NCBI GenBank assembly: GCA_903888395.1
Contig: CAISTO010000263.1
Location: 1-32,801 of the forward strand
Direction: 5' to 3'
Length of the DNA stretch: 32,801 bases
Source: an uncultured Bacteroidota bacterium
GTDB lineage: Bacteria > Bacteroidota > Bacteroidia > UKL13-3
The number at the start of each line of letters is the position of its first letter. Within the stretch, counting starts at the first letter, position 1. Positions 1 to 8,748 of this stretch are shown here, piece by piece. The notes under the pieces are model-generated. The model saw only the letters and a program-made list of their open reading frames with translations, made no database searches and was not told where the DNA came from. A program made the translations under genes and the position numbers.

Positions 1-364
1 CTAAATTCATAATTGGCATCGCGTTTCTAAATCCAATTGCTCCAGTTATACCTTTACTATAGGTGGTATTACTATCTGTAAAAGCATAATTTTGTCGATG
101 GCAGCTTGCACATGATTGTGTATTATCTAAGGATAAAATTGGATCATAAAATAACTTTCTACCTAATGCAATTCCTTCTACTGTTAATGGATTTATTGTT
201 GGAATTTTTATTGGGGGAAAACCAGCAGGTGTTACTAAATTGTATGGAGTTGCAGGTGAATCAACCTCCAACTTTGGAACAGGAGAAACAATATCATTGT
301 CTTTCTGACATGCAATAAGTATTGCAATAAATGCTACAAAAAAAATGATGATTTTATTCTTCAT
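1..364 (-). CDS. MauG/cytochrome c peroxidase-type di-heme protein, N-terminal part (cut by window edge)
   Basis: This is the first 121 codons of a gene that runs out of the window at base 1. The product starts with a lipoprotein signal (hydrophobic residues 4-18, Cys19 in LIAC) followed by a Pro-rich linker, then the typical start of a bacterial di-heme cytochrome c peroxidase (about residues 60-89: ALGRKLFYDP, then the c-type heme site CASCH at 85-89). Members of this family reduce peroxide or, in the MauG/MbnH branch, oxidise tryptophan in a partner protein. It lies 5 bp downstream of an MbnP-like lipoprotein gene on the same strand, the arrangement of mbnP-mbnH pairs, so an MbnH-like role on that neighbour is more likely than simple peroxide removal. 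That role is inferred from context. The second heme and the catalytic residues are outside the window. Confidence 0.85.
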   Translation of the reverse strand, partial: MKNKIIIFFVAFIAILIACQKDNDIVSPVPKLEVDSPATPYNLVTPAGFPPIKIPTINPLTVEGIALGRKLFYDPILSLDNTQSCASCHRQNYAFTDSNTTYSKGITGAIGFRNAMPIMNL

Positions 365-369
365 TGATG

Positions 370-1131
370 TTATTCAGCTTTAGAAAAAGTAAAAGATTTT
401 TCAAGATTTCTTCTCATACTTGACATCCAAGAAGTATCAGCTGCTGAAGTTGATTGGCGATCATTGTCAATATTGAAATCTATGATATTTTGAGCGGAAT
501 AAACTTTATTCAAATCAAAATCAATGAATAGTTTTGATAAGGATCCATTTATATTTACCATTGGTAAATTGACCTCCACATTTCCTCTTCCCAAATCTTT
601 TCCCAGATGTAAGCGTAAAGGTTTTAGTTCATTAATGGTATTCTTGTAATTTCCTTCATGTTTAAAGAAAATATAGCCAGTATTCCAATCCCACAGCATG
701 CCATAACTTGGGTCTAAAAATCCATCTTGAACACCGGTTAAATTTCTCAATGAATCAACCCCTAACATAAACTTCATTTTAGTATATTTTGTGTTAGGAA
801 CTCCACTAAGTATAAATGTATTTTGAGTGGGTTCGTCAATGTTTATTAAATTATAGTTTTTGGCAAACCACTCTTTGTTATTTTCATCAACTAATACCAT
901 ATTAGTAACATAATACTTTAGTATATTTATTGAATATAAATTACCTGCAGCATTTCTATAATTAGTGTCAGACGAACTAATTGTTTTACCATTCACTGTA
1001 TTATTAAAAGTAATTGATAAGTTAGTTGTGGTTACTGTTGCTATTGGTGGAAATGGTGGAGGTGTTTCTTTTTCACATGACAACAATACAGTAATTGCAA
1101 CAACTAATATCCTTAAATATGTTTTTTTCAT
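370..1131 (-). CDS. MbnP-like copper-binding lipoprotein
   Basis: 253 aa. It has a lipoprotein signal (LLSC, Cys19), a Pro-rich linker, and then a domain with the MbnP pattern: an early beta strand LSITFNNTVNGK, the block YSINILKYYVTNM (about 66-78), and GMLWDWNTGYIFFKHEG (about 144-160). In the methanobactin system, MbnP binds copper after the partner di-heme enzyme MbnH converts a tryptophan to kynurenine. Trp147 and Trp149 in the WDW motif are the obvious candidates here. The next gene downstream encodes a MauG/MbnH-type peroxidase, so the two probably work together at the cell surface or in the periplasm. Family membership is my recognition of the motif pattern; the modification is inferred. 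Confidence 0.75.
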   Translation of the reverse strand: MKKTYLRILVVAITVLLSCEKETPPPFPPIATVTTTNLSITFNNTVNGKTISSSDTNYRNAAGNLYSINILKYYVTNMVLVDENNKEWFAKNYNLINIDEPTQNTFILSGVPNTKYTKMKFMLGVDSLRNLTGVQDGFLDPSYGMLWDWNTGYIFFKHEGNYKNTINELKPLRLHLGKDLGRGNVEVNLPMVNINGSLSKLFIDFDLNKVYSAQNIIDFNIDNDRQSTSAADTSWMSSMRRNLEKSFTFSKAE

Positions 1132-1284
1132 TCTTGAATTGATTTTTTTTTGATAGCTAGATTTATTATCAATATTGTAAAAAATAAAAATTGTTAAAAC
1201 TGATTTTTATAAATTTAAAATAAAACAACAGTTAAAATATAAATGCCATTAGAATATTAATTAAAACGGCAATAAATTCCAATG

Positions 1285-1677
1285 CTAAATTAGCAGAAAA
1301 ATTGCATTTAAATGCAATAAATTATAAGGAGGTTTTTTGTCAAAAATATAAAATGTTTGAGTTTTATAAACTTCATTTATACTATATACTTTTTGATAAA
1401 AAGATAGAATTAGTTTATTAAATTTTTGAGTGAAATTAAAACTTATTTGTTTGAGTGAATTGGTACTATTTTCATTGGTTTTAAATTGAAAATTCAAATC
1501 ATTGCAACATGATTTATCAGACATTTTATTACATTCACAGTTATCATCAGCGTTATGTTCAAAAAAACTAATGCTAGTTATACTACCTCCACAAAAATGA
1601 ATACTCGCACTTAAATGAGTAGAAAGTGTTAGGTAAAAAATTGCAAATAATATGTAAGGTATCTTTTTCAATTGCAT
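1285..1677 (-). CDS. Small HYC_CC_PP-type Bacteroidota protein, possibly metal-linked
   Basis: About 130 aa. After an N-terminal hydrophobic segment (residues 5-20) come the landmarks that name this small Bacteroidota family: HFCGG (HYC position, 27-31), a Cys-rich patch with CEC and CC (about 47-58), and PPYN near the C-terminus (KKPPYNLL). The function is not established. The Cys and His residues and the neighbouring copper-type genes suggest a metal link, but that is inference. The reading frame extends upstream to a TTG at 1692, but that TTG is the end of a -7 box (TATTTTTG, complement of 1690-1697), so translation starts at ATG 1686 or, more typically for a signal sequence, at ATG 1677 (MQLKKI), which I chose. 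Confidence 0.65.
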   Translation of the reverse strand: MQLKKIPYILFAIFYLTLSTHLSASIHFCGGSITSISFFEHNADDNCECNKMSDKSCCNDLNFQFKTNENSTNSLKQISFNFTQKFNKLILSFYQKVYSINEVYKTQTFYIFDKKPPYNLLHLNAIFLLI

Positions 1678-1707
1678 AGCAAACATAAACAAAAATATAA
1701 AATTCAG

Positions 1708-1732
1708 TTCTTAATTTTTTATAAATTAAGAA
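1708..1732. repeat. Perfect 10-bp inverted repeat (hairpin)
   Basis: Arms TTCTTAATTT (1708-1717) and AAATTAAGAA (1723-1732) enclose a 5-nt loop. It sits just upstream of the -7 box of the minus-strand HYC-type gene. It is AT-only except for one G-C pair, so it would be a weak terminator; an operator is also possible. Confidence 0.45.
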
Positions 1733-2047
1733 AACACCTAAGACAGAGATTAGTTTTATACTAACAAAAATTCAATATTTTATATGCATTTGAGTATATT
1801 TAAATTGAAAGAATTTTGCCAGTATTTACCTCAATTGAAACTTCTTCTATGTTTATAATTTCATTGTCTTCATCAGTTAGTGGATTTATGAATAAATTGA
1901 TGGAAAGAAAGCTTTGATTAGCCACTAACTAGGCATGTTAAAAAATTTTGAATAGATTTACATTTTCTAATTCTATCAACAAAACTATAAAAATAAATTG
2001 CATTTCAAATTTACTTATAATCAACATTGAAAAATAAAATATTTTTC

Positions 2048-2093
2048 AGTAATATTACTTTTTTATAATAGAAGATTTTTAGTTTTAGCTTTG
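2048..2093 (+). promoter_or_regulatory. Palindrome-type promoter for the DnaB-like/SbcCD-like operon
   Basis: AGTAATATTACT at 2048-2059 is followed after 26 bp by TAGCTTTG (2086-2093), a perfect match to the Bacteroidota -7 consensus TAnnTTTG. The start codon at 2140 is 46 nt downstream. No -33 TTTG is visible in the spacer. The same palindrome-spacer-box layout recurs at 12730, 15218, 20545, 23758 and 25152, which supports a shared regulator. The palindrome centre near -44 fits an activator. Confidence 0.7.
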
Positions 2094-2139
2094 CCCAAGA
2101 ATAATACGAAAACTAATTTTTTTAAATGTTCGCCAACAA

Positions 2140-2952
2140 ATGGAAATAAAAAACACAAGCATAATAGATAACAATGATTCACTGTATACCGGATTCAATG
2201 AATTAGATAATTTGATTGGTCCATTAAATGCTGGTCTTTATGTGGTTGGTTCAAGACCAGGAATGGGGAAAACTGCACTCCTATTAAACATAACAGCAAA
2301 TTTGATGGCTAATGATAATTTTAAAGGAAAAATTGTTTACGTTTCTACTAACGATAGCAAGCAAATAAACCTAGAGCGTTTGACAAGTTTAATTACAAAA
2401 ATTCCAATTAGGGTTATACAGAACGATGAAATAATTTCGGATGAACAATTAAAATTAATGGATGAACATCTCATTTTAAAAATGGTAAATTCAAATCAGT
2501 TGAATATAATTACTTTCAACGGTCAACCAAAAATTGATAAAATTTCAAGTATAATACAACAGTCAAAATCACCTATTTCAATATTAATAATTGACTGTTT
2601 ACAAGATTTTATAAAAGAAAATGAAAGTTCCTTTGAAATACAAATAGAAGATATAATGGAATCTTTAAAAGTACTGGCCTCAGAACAAAATATTCTAATT
2701 ATTATCAGTGCTAGTATTGAAAGAAGGGTGGAACAGAGGAGCAATAAAATGCCAACATCAAATGACCTAATAGGAAATGTAGAAAAATATGCTGATGTAT
2801 TGCTGTTTTTACTTAGACCAGAATACTACCAAATTTTTGATAAAAATGAAAAGACGTATGCAAATATTTCAGTTACTAAAAATAATTTCGGTTCAACTGG
2901 AGAGATTGAATTAGCTACTGAAATGGATAAACTATTATTTAAAAACAAATAA
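2140..2952 (+). CDS. DnaB-like RecA-fold ATPase lacking the DnaB N-terminal domain
   Basis: 270 aa. The sequence follows the C-terminal motor domain of DnaB helicase: TGFNELDNLIG (17-27), Walker A GSRPGMGKT (37-45), Walker B ILIIDC (148-153, Asp152), and a late motif RRVEQRSNKMP...DL...ADVLLFLLRPEYY (about 195-230) that matches the DnaB block with R, P, ADV and RPEYY. The primase-binding N-terminal domain is absent, and the protein is about half the length of DnaB. It is first in an operon-like run with a secreted protein and an Mre11/Rad50-like pair, under the 2048 promoter. It may be a stand-alone DNA motor or ATPase acting with those nucleases; that cooperation is inferred from position. 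Confidence 0.8.
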   Translation: MEIKNTSIIDNNDSLYTGFNELDNLIGPLNAGLYVVGSRPGMGKTALLLNITANLMANDNFKGKIVYVSTNDSKQINLERLTSLITKIPIRVIQNDEIISDEQLKLMDEHLILKMVNSNQLNIITFNGQPKIDKISSIIQQSKSPISILIIDCLQDFIKENESSFEIQIEDIMESLKVLASEQNILIIISASIERRVEQRSNKMPTSNDLIGNVEKYADVLLFLLRPEYYQIFDKNEKTYANISVTKNNFGSTGEIELATEMDKLLFKNK

Positions 2953-3005
2953 TTTTCAATTAATAAATAACCTAATTTTATAATAAATTTTAAAAAAATA
3001 AAACC

Positions 3006-3629
3006 ATGAAAAAAATTTACTTTTTAATTGTATTTACAATATCTGTCACCAATGTTTTTGCTGATACTCCATTAACCGAAACTAGTTTCTACAAAGCTTA
3101 TTTAGATGTTCCTATGGTTCAACAAGCACTTAAATCGAAGGGCAGATTAACGCATGATATGGTATTTTATTTGGCAAACGATACAAACGCCTTGGATATT
3201 AAAATTGCAATTATAAATGCTCTTGGTTGGAATCACAAAGGACGTGGCAATAGCAGTTCATACTTAAACTATGTTGTAAAATCAAAAAAGTATAAAGGAG
3301 AATCAAAATCTATTGCCTTTAAATTACAGGCAACATCAGATGAATTAATTTGCTATGCATATTTATTGTGCTTAGATAATTATTTTGATATAGTATATGC
3401 AAATGAAATAGCTCAATTAGCTTTAAAGAAAAGTCCAAATAGCTATGCTGTAAATATGATTGCTAATTTAATTAAAGTTCAAGGGTTGTATTTACTTGGC
3501 GAAAATTGTTATGCATATAAACTGTTCAATGAATTAAAAACAAATTCTACATTAAAAATAGACATGCGTAATGATGCTGAAAAATATATTTTTGAATACA
3601 TGAATTCAATTGGAGCAAATTGCAAATAG
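3006..3629 (+). CDS. Secreted hypothetical protein
   Basis: 207 aa with a clear signal peptide (MKKIYFLIVFTISVTNVFA, probable cleavage after residue 19). The mature part is mostly helical-looking, with a segment at about 110-165 containing regularly spaced Ala, Leu and Tyr that could be TPR-like (ANEIAQLALKKSPNSYAVNM). I do not recognise the family. It lies 53 bp after the DnaB-like gene and 34 bp before the Mre11-like gene, so it is probably co-transcribed, which is odd for an exported protein among DNA enzymes. Confidence 0.7.
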   Translation: MKKIYFLIVFTISVTNVFADTPLTETSFYKAYLDVPMVQQALKSKGRLTHDMVFYLANDTNALDIKIAIINALGWNHKGRGNSSSYLNYVVKSKKYKGESKSIAFKLQATSDELICYAYLLCLDNYFDIVYANEIAQLALKKSPNSYAVNMIANLIKVQGLYLLGENCYAYKLFNELKTNSTLKIDMRNDAEKYIFEYMNSIGANCK

Positions 3630-3663
3630 TATTTTCAATAAATAAAAAAATAATAATAATAAA

Positions 3664-4779
3664 ATGAGTATAAAAATTATACATACAGCCGATAATCATA
3701 TTGGAATTAGCTATAACAGTGTTTCTCAAGCCAAAACAGAATTAGTATTAGAGCGCTTAACCTCGTTAAAGCGAATAGTTGATGAAGGAAATAAAGAAGG
3801 TGCAAATTATTTAGTGATAGCAGGTGATTTATTTGATGTAACAAAAGTGGTAAAGACTAGAATAATGGAGGTTATTAAAGTTTTGAAAACTTTCAATGAA
3901 AAGGTTATCATTATACCAGGCAACCACGATTTTTTTGTGGATGAATTTGACTCACTTTGGAACTATTTTAAAACAAATATTGATACTGAAAAAATTATTG
4001 TTTTAGATAAATACGAAGTGTTCATTGACCACTTAGGTGAGCAAGAAGTTAGGTTTTATCCAGCAGCATGCAGAACATTGCATTCTGAACAAAATATGAT
4101 TGGTTGGGTTAATTTAGAGAAGAAACCTATTCACTCAATAAATATTGGAATTGCACATGGAAACGTGGAAGGTCTTGGAAGAGATGATGATGGTAAATAT
4201 TTTAACATGACTCATTCTGAATTAACTAATTCCGGCCTCGACCTTTGGTTATTAGGACATATTCATGTTGCATATCCAACACAAAATGAGGTAAATGAAA
4301 ACCCAGGATATTTTATGAGTGGCACACACATGCCCGACTCTTGGAAGTCGACAAATGCTGGAAATGCATGGATAATAGAAATACATGAAGACAAAAAAGT
4401 AAAGGCTAAAAAATTTCAACCCTCTGCGTTTAAATATAAAGTAATAGAAAGTGATATCCGTTCACTTTCCGACATTGATAATTTTAAAAATCAAATATTG
4501 AATTGTGACAAAAAAAATACTGCAGTTAGGTTAAATTTAACGGGCACATTAGTTCAAAATGATTTATCTTATTTGGAGGAAACAATCAATGAAATTCGCA
4601 ATGAATTTATACATTTTGAAGAAAACAAATATATAAAGAGAAGGATAGATATAGATGCTATCAATAGCGAATTTGTTGAAGGTTCATTACCGCATATTTT
4701 ACTTTCAGAATTACTTCTTGAAGATCCGGATGGTATGAGTACACAAAAAGCATTTGAGGCTATTAAAAAAAATAATTAA
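3664..4779 (+). CDS. SbcD/Mre11/YhaO-like metallophosphoesterase (DNA exonuclease)
   Basis: 371 aa. All calcineurin-type phosphoesterase motifs are present in order: HTADNHIG (D-x-H, about residue 8), GDLFD, PGNHDFF, IAHGN and GHIH. These residues bind the two Mn ions in Mre11/SbcD nucleases. The C-terminal third is a divergent capping region. The next gene, 5 bp downstream, is a Rad50-like ATPase, so the two should form an SbcCD- or YhaO/YhaN-like complex that processes DNA ends or hairpins in the cytoplasm. It is probably not the housekeeping sbcD, because the partner is unusually short and the surrounding operon is not the usual one; that is inference. Confidence 0.85.
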   Translation: MSIKIIHTADNHIGISYNSVSQAKTELVLERLTSLKRIVDEGNKEGANYLVIAGDLFDVTKVVKTRIMEVIKVLKTFNEKVIIIPGNHDFFVDEFDSLWNYFKTNIDTEKIIVLDKYEVFIDHLGEQEVRFYPAACRTLHSEQNMIGWVNLEKKPIHSINIGIAHGNVEGLGRDDDGKYFNMTHSELTNSGLDLWLLGHIHVAYPTQNEVNENPGYFMSGTHMPDSWKSTNAGNAWIIEIHEDKKVKAKKFQPSAFKYKVIESDIRSLSDIDNFKNQILNCDKKNTAVRLNLTGTLVQNDLSYLEETINEIRNEFIHFEENKYIKRRIDIDAINSEFVEGSLPHILLSELLLEDPDGMSTQKAFEAIKKNN

Positions 4780-4784
4780 AAAAC

Positions 4785-7229
4785 ATGAAACTATTAAATT
4801 TACACTTGCACCCTTTTGCAGGCACCATTGATAAACAATATAATTTTGAAGATGGCCTTAATGTGGTATACGGACATAATGAAGCGGGAAAATCAACCAT
4901 TGTAAATGCTTTTTTAGCAGTTTTACTCGAATCAACGGATTTAACAAAAACAGTGTTTAAAAACACCTTGGCAAAATACATGCCCATTGGTGGCGATACT
5001 ATAAATATAGATTTAACATTTGAAGTAGCGGGAATTAAATACCAACTTAAAAAATCGTGGGGAGCTAATAATTTTTCTTCTTTAAATAAAGTTGGTGAGG
5101 CTCCAATAAATAATGCGGATACCGTTCAGAAAGAATTATTTAAATTATTGAATTTAAATAAATCAACTGTTAGAGAAATGATTTTTACTACACAAGCAAA
5201 AATTTCAAATACAATAGATGCTATTAAAAAAGATCCTGAAATAAATAATAGTTTAGACCAAATATTAAGGGGTGCAATTTTAAATACTGGCGGCATTATT
5301 CCCGAAAAATTAAAAGTACAACTTGAAAAAGAATTTAATGAACTTTCGTTGAATTGGAATTTGGAAAATGATGCTCCATCAATTAGTTCAAATAATAAAG
5401 GTTCATATGAAAATAGATGGGAAAAAGGTTTAGGAGAAATTTTAAAATTGGCTTATGAAATAAATGACAAACAAAAGGCCAAATTATATAGGGAACAATA
5501 TGATGAGAAGCTAAGTAACCTAGCTAATGAGATAAATATTCTGAGAGGCCACGTAAATTTAGATCAAAATTATATTGATTCTAATAAAGCTTTGATGGAA
5601 AGTTTATCCAATAGAATAACAATTCAAAGTGAACTAAAAAGTATTGAGTCAAATAAAGAAATAATTGTTGGTGCTCAGTCGGAATGGTATAAAATTAATG
5701 CCATGTTGCCGGTGTTAAGTGGTCAAATTATTGCTGATAAGGAGCAATTAAATCAATTAAATACTGAACTTGAAAATGCAAGAAAATCAGGTGATATAAC
5801 AATAAAAATTGCACAATTTGATAAGGTAAGTGCTTTAAAAATAAAATATGATACCACCAAAGAATTATTAACAAATACAAAGGTGGTAACAAATGTTGAC
5901 GTAGAAAATGTTAAAAAATTAGAGGATGAACTTATAAAAGCTCAAAACGAATTAAATGCATTGGCGTCTGCTCAAAATTTTATTGTTGAAATACAACCTA
6001 AGAAAAATTTAACCATTGAACTTCAACATGGAACAGCATTGGCCTCTCAAATTAATCTTGTTCAAGGAGAACCTTATGCCATTGAAGTAAATAAGAGTTT
6101 TGTATATTCTTCCGATGAAGTAACAATTCAAGTAAAATCATTGACACAAGAAATTAGTATATTAAACGATAAAATCACCTTGCTTAAAAAACAATTTGAA
6201 GATGCTGTAGCAATATTTGGAGTGATTAATATGGAGGAATTGAAACAAAATAATTTAATCTATAATCAAAATAATGATCAATATAAATTAGCAAAAACCA
6301 CTTTTGAAAACAGTATTGCAGGTACAACTTTCGAAAAATTAAAACAAGATATTGAAGAATTAAAAAATATTCCAAAAACAAGAGAAAAAGAGGTTTTAGA
6401 GAAATTATATCAAAATTTAATTGGTAAAATGGCAACTGATGATAATTCATATAAATTGTATGAGAAAAAGTTAAAAGAATTTGAAAACCTTTATACCTCC
6501 TTAGAAAATTTAGTGGAATTAATAATTGGTATCAGACAAAATGAAAAAATCACTCAAGACAAATTGAATTTACTTCCTGCCATTGATCCTTCCAATGATA
6601 TGGAAACATTTCAAATTGAATTTAAAGCCGCAAACGAAAGATTTAATAAAAATAAAAGTTTACTACAAGAAAAAGAATTAGAGAGAGCGAAACATGAAGG
6701 ACAAGAACAATTTGATTTAGCAATGGAAATACAAGATCAAATTGAATTATTAGATAGGAAAAAAAATCAAAAAGTTCAAGAAGCAAAAGCCATTCAATTG
6801 GTATTGAACAAGCTGAATGATATATTAAATAGGGCAACTATTAATCCATACCAAGCCTACGAAACTAATTTAAGTAATTATTTATCTGTTTTATCAGGTG
6901 GAAAATATCAATCTCTATCCAATTCTGAAGTTTCACCAAATGCTATTAAAAACACAACAAATAATTTAGAATTACCAATAGAAATGCTTTCTCAAGGTAC
7001 GTCTGGAATTCTTGGTTTGTCATTACGACTTGCAATGGCTGATTACTTTTTAGGTGAAAACAATGGCTTTATTGCCTTTGATGATCCTATGGTTGATTTT
7101 GATGAAAATAGGCAATTATTTGCAGCTACTTGTTTACAAAATTATTCGCAAAACAAACAGGTAATCATTTTCACTTGCCATCAATCTCATGCTGCGCATT
7201 TAGGTGGTTATTTAATTAATTTAAACTAA
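4785..7229 (+). CDS. SbcC/Rad50/YhaN-like SMC-family ATPase, without zinc hook
   Basis: 814 aa. The N-terminal ATPase half opens with LHLHPFAGT and Walker A GHNEAGKST (30-38). About 200-690 is predicted coiled coil, rich in E, K, N, Q and L. The C-terminal half carries the signature LSQGTSGILGLSLRLAMADYF, Walker B GFIAFDDP, a D-loop (DFDENR) and the H-loop FTCHQSH. I see no CxxC zinc hook in the coiled coil; the only cysteines lie near the end. That and the length (E. coli SbcC exceeds 1000 aa) make it closer to YhaN-type proteins. It partners with the phosphoesterase encoded 5 bp upstream. Confidence 0.85.
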   Translation: MKLLNLHLHPFAGTIDKQYNFEDGLNVVYGHNEAGKSTIVNAFLAVLLESTDLTKTVFKNTLAKYMPIGGDTINIDLTFEVAGIKYQLKKSWGANNFSSLNKVGEAPINNADTVQKELFKLLNLNKSTVREMIFTTQAKISNTIDAIKKDPEINNSLDQILRGAILNTGGIIPEKLKVQLEKEFNELSLNWNLENDAPSISSNNKGSYENRWEKGLGEILKLAYEINDKQKAKLYREQYDEKLSNLANEINILRGHVNLDQNYIDSNKALMESLSNRITIQSELKSIESNKEIIVGAQSEWYKINAMLPVLSGQIIADKEQLNQLNTELENARKSGDITIKIAQFDKVSALKIKYDTTKELLTNTKVVTNVDVENVKKLEDELIKAQNELNALASAQNFIVEIQPKKNLTIELQHGTALASQINLVQGEPYAIEVNKSFVYSSDEVTIQVKSLTQEISILNDKITLLKKQFEDAVAIFGVINMEELKQNNLIYNQNNDQYKLAKTTFENSIAGTTFEKLKQDIEELKNIPKTREKEVLEKLYQNLIGKMATDDNSYKLYEKKLKEFENLYTSLENLVELIIGIRQNEKITQDKLNLLPAIDPSNDMETFQIEFKAANERFNKNKSLLQEKELERAKHEGQEQFDLAMEIQDQIELLDRKKNQKVQEAKAIQLVLNKLNDILNRATINPYQAYETNLSNYLSVLSGGKYQSLSNSEVSPNAIKNTTNNLELPIEMLSQGTSGILGLSLRLAMADYFLGENNGFIAFDDPMVDFDENRQLFAATCLQNYSQNKQVIIFTCHQSHAAHLGGYLINLN

Positions 7230-7430
7230 AAAAAAATGTCAAGATACCTAACAAATTGTAAATTCTTTATTTTTTAAAGAAACAAAAGCAAGATCAATAT
7301 TTAAAAAATTTATTTTTTTGAATATTAAATAGAAAGAGTCAAAGATGGTATACTTAAAGTATCATTAGAATTTTACAAACAAGAAATAACAACAAGATTA
7401 ATAGAATAATTAAATATTTATAAAAATCAA

Positions 7431-8552
7431 ATGGATAGAGTTCATAAAATTGAAGCAACAGAAAGTCTTCTTAAAGTTCATTTTTTTCAGTTATATTCAG
7501 CAAGCAAGGAATATGAATACCCTATAATTGATGAATTTGGGATTAATGAAAAATATCCTGGATTTTTAGAAACTTTTGATTTTTCAAAAGTTGAACTGAA
7601 GGTTTTATTTGAATTTATAAGTTATAGAAGAAAATGGGGATATGAACATGAGTATTTCGATTTAATTCCCAATTATTTCTTTTATATCTGGGATAACGAT
7701 AATCCATTTTATGGCGATATATCTGATTGGATTATTGATACTAAAAAAACAAATGATAAAGATATTTTATCGTGTCCCCATCCCTATCTTTTTACAGACT
7801 TTATAACATCCCAAAACAATGATTTAATTGCTGTTGACTATTATAATTTAATTTTATTACTAAATAAAAAAGATGAGATTATATATCATTGGGATAAGGC
7901 ATATCACGAATGCGATTGCAAATTAACATTCATTAACGAAGAATATATTGCCTTAGAGGCATCTTATTTTGAGAGAGGCAGAGGAGATGAGACTATTTTA
8001 ATGAAATATTCTAATGGGGGAATTATTGATAGTTTTAGTGAAGTAAGTTCAATAGAATTGTTCAACTTAATCATTCAGAATGGTGTTAGATTAGAAATTT
8101 ATCATTTATCTGACGAACTTAAATCTGATAAAAAAATTATTTTAGAACTATTGAAAAGCAATTGGTTCGAAATTTGCGTCTTGAGTAATCTAAATGAATC
8201 CATATTGGGTGACAAAGAATTCATTTTAGAAATACTTAATTTACATTATGGGTTAAATTACTTTGATTATGTCTCAGAAAATCTAAAAAATGACCCGGTA
8301 TTTATAATTGAGGTGGTTAAGCAAAAAGGTGAAGCATTAAAATATGTCTCTAAGGCTTTACAAGAAAACAAAGAGGTGGTTTTAGAAGCTGTTAAGCAAG
8401 ACGGTAGTGCATTAGAATTTGCTTCAGAAGAATTGAAGTCTGATGAAGAAATTGTATTTGAGGCGTTAGTGCAAAACGGATTAGCTATAAAGTTTGCCTC
8501 TGAGGAACTAAAAAACAATAAAGAATTTATGAAAAGGATAAACAATATATAA
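7431..8552 (+). CDS. DUF4116-repeat protein (paralog of 14157-15113)
   Basis: 373 aa. The N-terminal 80 residues share a clear pattern with the protein at 14157-15113 (HKI...LLxxHFxQxY, then PGFLETFDF). The C-terminal third holds tandem DUF4116-type repeats of about 48 residues (blocks such as ALKYVSKALQENKEVVLEAV, then ALEFASEELKSDEEIVFEAL, then AIKFASEELKNNKEFM). Three copies are good and one or two are degenerate. DUF4116 repeats are helical and of unknown function, common in protists and giant viruses and scattered in bacteria. Unlike its paralog this protein lacks the acidic LPF tail. I found no palindrome-type promoter in the 200 bp upstream. Confidence 0.7.
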   Translation: MDRVHKIEATESLLKVHFFQLYSASKEYEYPIIDEFGINEKYPGFLETFDFSKVELKVLFEFISYRRKWGYEHEYFDLIPNYFFYIWDNDNPFYGDISDWIIDTKKTNDKDILSCPHPYLFTDFITSQNNDLIAVDYYNLILLLNKKDEIIYHWDKAYHECDCKLTFINEEYIALEASYFERGRGDETILMKYSNGGIIDSFSEVSSIELFNLIIQNGVRLEIYHLSDELKSDKKIILELLKSNWFEICVLSNLNESILGDKEFILEILNLHYGLNYFDYVSENLKNDPVFIIEVVKQKGEALKYVSKALQENKEVVLEAVKQDGSALEFASEELKSDEEIVFEALVQNGLAIKFASEELKNNKEFMKRINNI

Positions 8553-8555
8553 AAA

Positions 8556-8704
8556 ATGGAAAATGATAGTTTGTCTGAACATTTTTTTTTACTGTAAAAT
8601 CGGTCATATGCAGGTTTCCAGATAATGTAAAATTTGATAATGAAAGTGGATGCGAATATGTTGTTAATTTAACACCAAATTTGTCAACCTACATTTGCAG
8701 CTAA
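8556..8704 (+). pseudogene. Small frameshifted ORF
   Basis: ATG at 8556 opens MENDSLSEHFF and then meets a stop at 8595-8597. Adding one base in the nine-T run at 8582-8590 would join it to an open frame, TVKSVICRFPDNV onward to EYVVNLTPNLSTYICS, ending with TAA at 8702-8704. Together they give a plausible protein of about 50 aa with normal codon use. It starts 3 bp after the DUF4116 gene, as an operon partner would. It is either a decayed fragment or an intact small gene with a homopolymer sequencing error. Function unknown. Confidence 0.4.
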
Positions 8705-8748
8705 TAATTTTTGATTTAATGTAAAATTAAATATATAAAAACTAATTT

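Larger units (their letters stand above)
1693..2139. other. Divergent intergenic region with hairpin and promoters
   Basis: No convincing ORF in 447 bp. It contains the -7 box for the HYC-type gene (its left edge), a perfect inverted repeat at 1708-1732 (arms TTCTTAATTT and AAATTAAGAA, 5-nt loop), and near the right edge the palindrome/-7 promoter for the 2140 gene. The middle (about 1740-2040) is AT-rich and I see nothing further in it. Confidence 0.6.

Noticed and set aside
7263..7281. Hairpin TTCTTTA/TAAAGAA after the Rad50-like gene as a terminator
   Set aside because: Only 7 bp, nearly all A-T, and no T run after it; too weak to call.
7354..7365. AGTATCATTAGA upstream of 7431 as another copy of the regulon palindrome
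   Set aside because: Three mismatches and no -7 box at the required distance.
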